Shown here: piece by piece, positions 1-6,327 of the stretch | Layout: each line of letters starts with the position of its first letter | Numbering within the stretch: position 1 is the stretch's first letter | Source: Cocleimonas sp. | GTDB taxonomy: Bacteria > Pseudomonadota > Gammaproteobacteria > Thiotrichales > Thiotrichaceae | DNA: 16,342 bases | Reading direction: 5' to 3' | NCBI GenBank assembly: GCA_023146675.1 | Contig: JAGLBQ010000122.1 | Location: forward strand, 1 to 16,342 | Notes under the pieces: generated by a model | Database searches by the model: none | What the model was told of the DNA's origin: nothing | The model's input: only the letters and a program-made list of their open reading frames with translations | Position numbers and translations under genes: made by a program

Positions 1-760
1 TGTCTACATCAAGATAGCTATCAATCGTGGTATTGAACCTATGATAAACAGATTGGATAAATTCATCAAATTCATCAAATTCATTTTGTTGTGGAAAAGC
101 ATTTACAATTTCAAGAAACGCCTTGCCGGGTAATTCAGGGTTGAATGAGTCATTCGTTGACTCTAAATTAACGTGACCATCCTTAAGCGGTGTGAGCATC
201 AGGGAGAGAATCTCGAATAAATCTTCATCGCTCGTGTTTTCATTCACTTGAGGCTGATATTTTGCATATTGAGAAGCCCAATCGACATGGCGCTTATCAA
301 AAAATGCATAATAATCATTAAAGCTATGCCAAAAATGATCAAACATATTATTAGCAGTTGCTGTCTTGATTAAGCGATTATCTAAGCAACTCTCTGGTAG
401 TTTATCTAAACGCTGAAGACTTATCTTAAAAGCCGACACATCAATATTTTCTATCAAAAGAGTGTTTTTCTTATTTGAAAGCGTTGTTGCATCAAAAGCT
501 ATTTGTATTTGAGGTAGGCTATCTATAGTCGATGAGGCATCTAGGCAAGTCTCACGAGTGAACTGGTAAAGTTTTGTAGCTTTTCCATTACTATCTACTT
601 TATAGACATCACCATACCCCACTCTCTCCCATAAACCTTTTTTAGTTAAGTTGGAGAGTTTTGAGTCCCCTCCACAGCCTGTTAAGGAAAAAGCGAATAT
701 AAATAGCGTGATGAGTAGCGCCTTATTCGAGTTATTACGTTGACGGATGTTTTTTTTCAT
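1..760 (-). CDS. Partial lipoprotein, S41 (tricorn/CtpA-type) peptidase family, N-terminal part
   Basis: The first 253 codons are open; the gene runs off the left edge, so the catalytic Ser/Lys region is not visible. I see a lipoprotein signal peptide: basic start, hydrophobic residues 14-27, and lipobox L26-T27-G28-C29 followed by Gly-Gly. Residues 138-200 resemble the N-terminal helical core of S41 peptidases (tricorn core type): an HFWHSFNDYY-like segment near 142-151, then PLKDGHVNL at 191-199, which matches the conserved LxDGH signature. The start at 760 is supported by an AAGG ribosome binding site about 8 bases upstream. The gene lies 160 bases beyond nirG on the same strand, so co-transcription is possible but unproven. 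A short in-frame EFD repeat (bases 59-84) sits near the visible C-terminal end. Family assignment rests on the motif and fold pattern by eye; the substrate is unknown. Confidence 0.6.
   Translation of the reverse strand, partial: MKKNIRQRNNSNKALLITLFIFAFSLTGCGGDSKLSNLTKKGLWERVGYGDVYKVDSNGKATKLYQFTRETCLDASSTIDSLPQIQIAFDATTLSNKKNTLLIENIDVSAFKISLQRLDKLPESCLDNRLIKTATANNMFDHFWHSFNDYYAFFDKRHVDWASQYAKYQPQVNENTSDEDLFEILSLMLTPLKDGHVNLESTNDSFNPELPGKAFLEIVNAFPQQNEFDEFDEFIQSVYHRFNTTIDSYLDVD
59..84. repeat. 9-bp tandem repeat, about 2.9 copies, in frame
   Basis: The unit aaattcatc is repeated almost three times inside the partial lipoprotein gene. On the coding strand it gives an acidic/aromatic Glu-Phe-Asp repeat at about residues 227-234. 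Being a multiple of three, copy-number change would not shift the frame. Confidence 0.7.
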
Positions 761-920
761 TACTATTACCTTGATTATAGTTAATTCAAGGGGGATTTTA
801 ATGCATCTAGTTTCCAGACATTGTTAGTGAATTGTTATATATTTGTAGCGAACTAATAATTTTGAGATAATACCCACCACACCTACATTGGCAGAAAGAT
901 ATTCATCGCAGAATAAAAAA

Positions 921-1364
921 TTAAACTTTCAAAAATAGCCCAACAAAATACTCTTTTTCCTTGGGCATATCATAAACTTTATAGCCTGTTTGTTGCTCTA
1001 TCATGTGCAAGGTTTTATGTTTTTCTTCTAAGCTTTCGGTGGCGAGTACAAACCACATATTCATTTCGTGATCACGTTGATAATTATGTGCGACTTCTGG
1101 TAGGGCATTGACTTGTTCGGTTACGGTAGCAAATTCTGTTTCGGGTATTTTCATTGCACACAGGGATAATGCACCACCCATATTTTCGGCATGAAATAAA
1201 GGTCCAAAGCGCGTTAGCATACCGCTTTCTAGTAGAGATTCTAATCGTGTTATTAAGTCAGTTTCAGATAGCCCCAGAGAATCAGCGGCTTCTTTGTAGG
1301 GGCGATCAGAGAGTGGAAAACCGTATTGCAGGGTATTAATAATATCTCGGTCGGTATTATCCAT
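921..1364 (-). CDS. nirG: Siroheme decarboxylase subunit, NirG-like (AsnC/Lrp-type fold)
   Basis: This 147-residue protein belongs to the NirD/L/G/H family, which decarboxylates siroheme to 12,18-didecarboxysiroheme on the way to haem d1. It has an AsnC-like winged helix at about residues 1-55 (GFPLSDRPYKEAADSLGLSE, then a second helix and TRFGPLF), followed by an RAM-like beta/alpha domain. The family motif HNYQRDH is at 93-99, followed by the NMWFV strand. The opening MDNTDRDIINTLQYGFPL is typical of NirG rather than NirL or NirH. The ATG overlaps the end of the upstream nirDL-like gene by 8 bases (ATGGATAA), with GGTGAG just before it, so translational coupling is likely. Despite the Lrp-like fold these proteins are enzymes, not regulators. 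It is the last nir gene of the cluster. Confidence 0.85.
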   Translation of the reverse strand: MDNTDRDIINTLQYGFPLSDRPYKEAADSLGLSETDLITRLESLLESGMLTRFGPLFHAENMGGALSLCAMKIPETEFATVTEQVNALPEVAHNYQRDHEMNMWFVLATESLEEKHKTLHMIEQQTGYKVYDMPKEKEYFVGLFLKV

Positions 1365-2394
1365 TACTCACCAATTGATAATTTGTTTCTGGTCTGGCAT
1401 AGCTATAACAGGCTCCACGTTGTTTAAAGCAGCGTTTTGAGAAGAGTGCTGATTTATCAAATTGTGATAACTGATATTTTGTGACGATATCTTCAATACA
1501 TTCCTCAACACCTTTTCTATCCTGACCATGAATCATGGTAAATAGATTATAATTCCAGTACGGCGTATGACGTGGACGCTGGTAACATAGGGTAATGCTA
1601 TCAACTTTGCTCAATTCACGACCCAGTTGATCAATTTTTTCATTAGGAATATCCCATACCAACATGGCATTGGAGCGGTAACCTAATTTACGATGACGCA
1701 CGATAACGCCCATGCGGCGAATGACGCCTGAGGTGAGCATTATATCAAGTCGACGTATCACTTCCTGCTCAGGTATTGCTAATTTTTTAGCAATTTCTGC
1801 ATAGGGATGCTCAACGATGGGCAAACCTGATTGGATTTCTGCAATGAGCTGTTGCTGTATCAAGTCATCAGGCTGTGTACTGAGCTGAACGGTTTGAGTG
1901 CTTGCATGATGCTTGCCTACCGCAGTAGAGAATTTTTTATCTTGCAGTGACATTTTAAAGCCTAAATCAATATGAAACTCTTTAACCAGTGGTAAACTCA
2001 TCACCATAATGCCTGTTTTCTGCTCTATATCATGCAATATTGATTTTAAATGCCGCTGATCAGAAGCGGTTGCTACAAACCAGAGATTAAAGGCGTGCTC
2101 GCGTTCGTAATTATGATTCACTTCTGTATATTGATTGACTTGTTCTGCAATTATTTCAAGCTGATGCAGGGGGACTTTCATTGCCGCTAAGGTACTAACA
2201 CCAATGGTATTGGGTCGAAAGACAGGGCCTACTCGTGCAATTACCCCAGAATGCTTGAGTTGTTTTATTTTCCTTAAAATCGTGGCAATATCGGTATTGT
2301 TTTTCTTTGCCATTGTTGCAAAAGGGCTACTATTTAAGCCAAAATCGCGTTGATAGTCATTTAATAGATTGAGTTCAAGCCCATTGATAGTCAT
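1357..2394 (-). CDS. nirDL: Fused siroheme decarboxylase, NirDL-like
   Basis: This 345-residue protein carries two AsnC/Lrp-type units joined by a linker of about 30 residues (about 148-178). The N-terminal unit (about 1-147) is NirD-like: winged helix, ARVGPVFRPNTIG at 53-65, and the active-site-type motif HNYEREH at 94-100. The C-terminal unit (about 179-332) is NirL/NirH-like: GVIRRMGVIVRHRKLGYRSNAM, then TLCYQRPR at 268-275. Natural NirDL fusions are known in haem d1 pathways and act with NirG and NirH to remove two acetate carboxyls from siroheme. Here only NirG follows, so a separate NirH is missing from the cluster. Its ATG lies 2 bases past the nirF stop codon, with AGGG about 9 bases upstream. 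The reading of the second half as L rather than H is uncertain. Confidence 0.85.
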   Translation of the reverse strand: MTINGLELNLLNDYQRDFGLNSSPFATMAKKNNTDIATILRKIKQLKHSGVIARVGPVFRPNTIGVSTLAAMKVPLHQLEIIAEQVNQYTEVNHNYEREHAFNLWFVATASDQRHLKSILHDIEQKTGIMVMSLPLVKEFHIDLGFKMSLQDKKFSTAVGKHHASTQTVQLSTQPDDLIQQQLIAEIQSGLPIVEHPYAEIAKKLAIPEQEVIRRLDIMLTSGVIRRMGVIVRHRKLGYRSNAMLVWDIPNEKIDQLGRELSKVDSITLCYQRPRHTPYWNYNLFTMIHGQDRKGVEECIEDIVTKYQLSQFDKSALFSKRCFKQRGACYSYARPETNYQLVSNG

Positions 2395-2396
2395 GT

Positions 2397-3611
2397 CTAT
2401 AACCCTGTTGTATGTGCGCGCGAGGTGAAAAATATGCCGCTTGGTTTAGTTACGGGTAACGTTGCCTTCTTTTCAAATGTTTCCGTGTTATAGATCTGCA
2501 CCTCATCCTTGTCACGTACAGAAATCCATACCGCTTCACCGCGAGGGGTGAATTCCATATGCAGTGTGCCCTTGCCAGGTGTTAGTGTTTTAACAATTTT
2601 GAGTGTTTCAGTATCAATCACCTGCACTGTGTCATTATTTGGGAAGGCGAAATTGACCCAAACATAGCGCCCATCAGGTCGAGCAATAACAAAAATGGGC
2701 TGCCCATGTACTTTTATATGTGCTTGCTGTTTCCAGTCTTTGCTATTCACTACTAACACTTCATGATGACCCACGGCAGGTAGAAAAGCGCGATCACCTG
2801 CTATTGCCCAGCCTTCTAAATGTGGCATTTTATAGACAGGGAGCTTTTTCTCACCACGACCATAATGATCCATAATGCGGCGCATACCTTTTTCAGGATG
2901 CCAAAGATCAAGTATTGCCATCCCGTCCTCACCAAATAGACCTGCAATATAATGCCGTCCATCAGGGGTGACTAAACCATCGTAAGGTTGCTTGCCTATT
3001 TTTTTATAGCGAGTGATGTTTGGCTTGGTAGGATCACTCATATTCACCACCCACGTCTCGCCTGTGTCATAGAGACTAAACACAAAATTCTGCCCTGGAG
3101 TATCGACCAGTCCAACGGTTTTAGAATTTTTCTTATCATCAACCTTGGAAGCAGGAATATCAGCAACTAAACTAAGATCACCTGAGGCAAAAATCTTTAC
3201 CCCGCCAGGTTCATAGTTTGATACCGCAATGAGTGAACCGTCTTGTGAGATAGCGCCACCAATACTATTGCCACCCTGCACGATACGCTTCACTAGCGTA
3301 CCGCAGAGAATATCAATTTTACTCAAGCCACCATCACGCCCAAAAACATAGGCATAACGTGCATCACGGGAATAGACCACGGAAGCATGCGATAAATCAC
3401 CCAAACCTTTGACACGAAATAAGGATTTATGGGTGCTGGTATTGACGACTTGAGCACTGCCTGTTGCTCGCTCAATAATAAGCCCCAAATCACCTGTTCC
3501 GCGCACGTTGCAACTACCTTCTTTTGCTTGGATGCTAGTAGTGAATAGCAAGCTTGACAACAGGAGTGCTGCCAGCGATAAAACGGTCTGTTTTAGAGTC
3601 GGTCTTTTCAT
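2397..3611 (-). CDS. nirF: NirF, haem d1 biosynthesis protein (cytochrome d1-like propeller)
   Basis: This 404-residue periplasmic protein is homologous to the d1 domain of NirS and is needed for the late, periplasmic maturation of haem d1. A Sec signal peptide covers residues 1-29 (basic start, leucine-rich core, SIQA before the likely cut); I see no lipobox, unlike lipoprotein NirF variants. The rest is a propeller of YVWVNF/VQVID-type blades: GDLGLIIERATGS at 40-52, then YAYVFGRDGGLSKID, IAVSNYEPGGVKIF, and HMEFTPRGEAVWISVRD near the C-terminus. There is no CXXCH, as expected for NirF and unlike NirS or NirN. Its start overlaps the stop of the cupredoxin/NirC gene by 4 bases (ATGA), with GAGG about 10 bases upstream, so the two are translationally coupled. 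Confidence 0.88.
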   Translation of the reverse strand: MKRPTLKQTVLSLAALLLSSLLFTTSIQAKEGSCNVRGTGDLGLIIERATGSAQVVNTSTHKSLFRVKGLGDLSHASVVYSRDARYAYVFGRDGGLSKIDILCGTLVKRIVQGGNSIGGAISQDGSLIAVSNYEPGGVKIFASGDLSLVADIPASKVDDKKNSKTVGLVDTPGQNFVFSLYDTGETWVVNMSDPTKPNITRYKKIGKQPYDGLVTPDGRHYIAGLFGEDGMAILDLWHPEKGMRRIMDHYGRGEKKLPVYKMPHLEGWAIAGDRAFLPAVGHHEVLVVNSKDWKQQAHIKVHGQPIFVIARPDGRYVWVNFAFPNNDTVQVIDTETLKIVKTLTPGKGTLHMEFTPRGEAVWISVRDKDEVQIYNTETFEKKATLPVTKPSGIFFTSRAHTTGL

Positions 3612-4288
3612 TCTTTTTTATCCTCTATGCCCTTTTGTAATTGCTGTGCCAACCAGAGTGTTTCTTTTTCATTAAAAAAGGGTTTCCAAGGCGGCATCGG
3701 CGTTCCTGGACGACCATAAGTAATGGTGGCAACAATTTGTTCGGTACTCATTTTATTGATTGAATCAGGTGTTAAAGAAGGTCCAAGACCGCCTTTTAAT
3801 GTCATGCCATGACAAGAACCACAGTCATGCTTGAGCAAATACAGTATTTCTTCACGCCGTTTTTGCGAGATTTCACTGCTTGTTTTATTCGTTGTAATGG
3901 CAGTAGAAGAATCTTCTACTTTTATTACTGATTTTGTTTTAGGCACTGACGGCTGTTTTTTACCAGCCTGTTGAACATGCACGATCCCTGTCATTTTAGG
4001 GTGCGGTCCACAGCGATAAGGAAAATCACCTGCTTTATCAAAACTTCTTTCATAAAATTCATTAGGAAAAAAGTATTGAGGCTCAGGTTCTCCTAACTGT
4101 TCAAACCAAACACTATGGTATTGACGTTTTTCTTTATTAGTCCAACGGATAGTATCGCCAACGTCAATAGTGATTTTAGCAGGTGAAAATTTAAACTTTT
4201 TGATGTCTATATCATGCGTTGTCTTCGCCAACGTAGTGGTGGCTATATTCATCATGATAAAAAATAGTAGCGGTAGAATGACTTTCAT
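3608..4288 (-). CDS. nirC: Periplasmic cupredoxin fused to NirC-type cytochrome c
   Basis: This 226-residue secreted protein has two redox domains. After a signal peptide (residues 1-21) comes a cupredoxin (about 23-106) with the FKFSP...VGDTIRWTN start and a type 1 copper set H58, C93, H96 and M99 (CGPHPKM). A Lys/Ser/Thr-rich linker (about 107-140) leads to a class I cytochrome c (about 145-220) with C156-x-x-C159-H160 and probable axial Met in GTPMPPW (M198). The C-terminal domain closely follows NirC (cytochrome c55x): CGSCHGMTLKGGLGP, then GRPGTPMPPWKP. In known nir clusters NirC is a single-domain electron carrier used in haem d1 synthesis or with NirS; the added cupredoxin suggests an internal copper-to-haem relay. 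AAAGG lies about 9 bases before the ATG. The gene overlaps nirF by 4 bases. Confidence 0.85.
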   Translation of the reverse strand: MKVILPLLFFIMMNIATTTLAKTTHDIDIKKFKFSPAKITIDVGDTIRWTNKEKRQYHSVWFEQLGEPEPQYFFPNEFYERSFDKAGDFPYRCGPHPKMTGIVHVQQAGKKQPSVPKTKSVIKVEDSSTAITTNKTSSEISQKRREEILYLLKHDCGSCHGMTLKGGLGPSLTPDSINKMSTEQIVATITYGRPGTPMPPWKPFFNEKETLWLAQQLQKGIEDKKE

Positions 4289-4339
4289 ATTTTTCAGCCT
4301 TTCTGGTTTAAGTATTATTAATGGAATTTAGTGGTAGAT

Positions 4340-4375
4340 CGGGTGATAATTTTTCGCTTTAAAAATTATCACCCG
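4340..4375. repeat. Perfect 15-bp inverted repeat (intercistronic hairpin)
   Basis: Arms 4340-4354 and 4361-4375 are exact reverse complements (CGGGTGATAATTTTT), with a 6-base loop. The hairpin lies in the 102-base gap between the multihaem cytochrome stop and the cupredoxin/NirC start. No T-run follows on either strand, so it is a poor intrinsic terminator. An RNA-stabilising or processing hairpin is more likely. Confidence 0.8.
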
Positions 4376-4390
4376 TCCAACAAAAAAAGA

Positions 4391-6202
4391 TTATTTTTTA
4401 ACCGCATTTACCTCTACTTTTTTTGCATCATCATTATCAAAACCTAAACGATAACCCAATGAGACATGGTGGAAGCGCGCATTGGTATGATCATCATGAA
4501 TAGCAAAACCGAAGTTGTAGATTTTATCCAGTGACATACTAAGATCACCAGGCTTGTCTGATTTCAGCGAGCGCTTCATATCAACAACCCATGTAGTCCC
4601 TTCGAGTTTGGCAGTGAACTCTGTTTTCTGCCCACCTTTCATAATGCGATCGTCAAGAACATGACCATCTTCTGATGTTTTTTTGCCTGATTGATAACGC
4701 ACGATATCCATAAAGCGACCTGCATCTAGCTCAGTCGTAATATCACCGTCTTCTTTACGCTTATCCCAGCCACCCCGCATTTTTCCACGTCGTCCTTTGA
4801 TCTCCATTTTAGTCCGACTTTCAGTGATGTATTTAACGACATCTTGTCCTTTAGGATGATGTGGCATGCCATTTAGATCGTGATGACATGTTCCCCAACA
4901 ACCCGCTTGTTTGGCGTATTTGACATCATCATTGGCAAACATAATGGCAAGTTTCATTTGATTGTCAGGATCCATCTTGCCACCTTCAACAAAGGGGACG
5001 GGCGTATGCTCACTGTTTTCCCATTCAAAGTGCATATACAGATTGTCAGCATCATGAGTCGCTTGTACAACAACAGGGATATTGCCACGCTTATTAGGTA
5101 TCAATAATTTTTCATCAGGCTTTAGCTTTTTAATCGTACCAGCAACAATCTTATCGCCCATTTTTCCTGCTTCTTTATCATGACACGTGACGCAACGATC
5201 CCCCATTTTGGTAAAGGGTCTGGCACCACCATGATCTTTACCATTTAGCACCCATTCCATAGAGGCTTGACCAGGGAAAAATACCGTAATTTCACGTTGA
5301 GGCACATTGCTCCAATCTACATTACTCGTTGCACCGCCTGCTGATGGAGTAATAGAAGTGGCATCAGCAACCTTGGCAACAGCTCCGCTTGCTACAGGTG
5401 CGGCGGTTGCAGCTTTCGCTAATGCTGCTTTTACTGCTGCATCAATACGCTTTTTCTCTTCTTCTTTGGCTGCTTTCTTTTGCGCTTTAATTTTTGCTTT
5501 AGCAGCGGCTTCTTTTTCTTCTGCTTCTTTATCGCGTTGTTCGGCTACTTTCATGCCCGCAAGAAATAGAGCGGGTACTTCACGAATAAAGTCAGGATTT
5601 GGCTTTTCTAATGCTTCTAGCTCTTCATCACTGAGTTGATCACGTACACTGTTATGCGCAATACCTTTATGGCAATCAATACAGGTTTGTCCTACTTTCA
5701 TTGCATTCAGATGTTGTTTTCTAGCGCGTGGCTTCTGGAAAGAAGGGTTCATCGATTCTAAGTTATGACAATTACGACATTCACGAGAATCGCTTTCCTT
5801 CATCGTCTTCCAGACATTTTTAGCCAATGTAAGCCGTTTTTTATCAAATTTTTCAGGTGTACCTATTGTTCCTAAAATTTTATGCAAGACTTCATTACTT
5901 GCTTTTACTTTGCGTACCATTTTATGAATCCAAGGCTTGGGTACATGGCAATCGGAACAGGTTGCACGTACACCGCTTCGGTTAGAATGGTGAATGGTTG
6001 GTTTGTATTCTGTATAGACATTTTCTTCCATCTCATGACAAGAGATGCAAAACTCTAGTGTATTAGTGGCTTCCATCGTGGTGTTGAAACCACCCCAAAA
6101 GATAATACCTAGGAAAAAGAATAATAATGCTGCACCCATGGTGGCATTTTTAGTGACCCGACGTGAAAAAAAGCCTGGTTTTTTCATGCTTTTCATTGAC
6201 AT
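4391..6202 (-). CDS. Membrane-anchored multihaem cytochrome: NapC/NirT domain fused to ethylbenzene-dehydrogenase-like haem domain
   Basis: This 603-residue protein probably takes electrons from quinol and passes them to periplasmic partners such as NirS. One transmembrane anchor spans about 21-40. A NapC/NirT tetrahaem domain follows, with CXXCH at 52-56, 82-86, 142-146 and 174-178. An Ala/Lys/Glu-rich, highly charged linker covers about 215-295. The C-terminal half (about 300-595) resembles the haem-binding domain of ethylbenzene dehydrogenase/DMSO-reductase-type gamma subunits. It has a fifth CXXCH at 337-341 and a sixth site spelled CX3CH (C435, C439, H440) within GCWGTCHHDLNGMPHH. Single-domain NirT is about 200 residues, so this is about three times longer. 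The start at 6202 has AGAGGA well placed upstream. It lies downstream of nirS, separated by a terminator-like hairpin. The haem count (five or six) and the electron partner are inferences. Confidence 0.85.
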   Translation of the reverse strand: MSMKSMKKPGFFSRRVTKNATMGAALLFFFLGIIFWGGFNTTMEATNTLEFCISCHEMEENVYTEYKPTIHHSNRSGVRATCSDCHVPKPWIHKMVRKVKASNEVLHKILGTIGTPEKFDKKRLTLAKNVWKTMKESDSRECRNCHNLESMNPSFQKPRARKQHLNAMKVGQTCIDCHKGIAHNSVRDQLSDEELEALEKPNPDFIREVPALFLAGMKVAEQRDKEAEEKEAAAKAKIKAQKKAAKEEEKKRIDAAVKAALAKAATAAPVASGAVAKVADATSITPSAGGATSNVDWSNVPQREITVFFPGQASMEWVLNGKDHGGARPFTKMGDRCVTCHDKEAGKMGDKIVAGTIKKLKPDEKLLIPNKRGNIPVVVQATHDADNLYMHFEWENSEHTPVPFVEGGKMDPDNQMKLAIMFANDDVKYAKQAGCWGTCHHDLNGMPHHPKGQDVVKYITESRTKMEIKGRRGKMRGGWDKRKEDGDITTELDAGRFMDIVRYQSGKKTSEDGHVLDDRIMKGGQKTEFTAKLEGTTWVVDMKRSLKSDKPGDLSMSLDKIYNFGFAIHDDHTNARFHHVSLGYRLGFDNDDAKKVEVNAVKK

Positions 6203-6242
6203 GTGGTGCTTCCTCTGCGATTGAAAAGTGTATAATTTTTAG

Positions 6243-6284
6243 AAAAAAAAGGCAGATACGGTGTAATAGCCACCGCAGCTGCCT
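6243..6284 (-). terminator. Intrinsic terminator or attenuator after nirS
   Basis: Read on the minus strand, AGGCAG pairs with CTGCCT and an inner CGGTG pairs with CACCG, with a small internal loop; the stem is followed directly by eight T. It begins 44 bases past the nirS stop and 41 bases before the multihaem cytochrome start. It should cut or reduce transcription from nirS into the rest of the cluster. Confidence 0.75.
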
Positions 6285-6285
6285 G

Positions 6286-6308
6286 AGGAAGAAAATAATA
6301 ATCTTCCT
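6286..6308. repeat. 7-bp inverted repeat next to the nirS terminator
   Basis: AGGAAGA (6286-6292) and TCTTCCT (6302-6308) are exact reverse complements around a 9-base AT loop. It lies just before the terminator hairpin in nirS transcript order and may protect the nirS mRNA end. No T-run of its own. Confidence 0.55.
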
Positions 6309-6327
6309 TTCGAGCTTATGCCTTGGC

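Noticed and set aside
921..2394. AsnC/Lrp-type transcription regulators
   Set aside because: The fold is Lrp-like, but the HNYxRxH and CYQRPR motifs and the nir context identify siroheme decarboxylase subunits.
5307..5639. Plus-strand open frame of 110 codons
   Set aside because: It is antisense to the low-complexity Ala/Lys/Glu linker of the multihaem cytochrome; its Ala/Phe/Ser-rich translation is a composition artefact.
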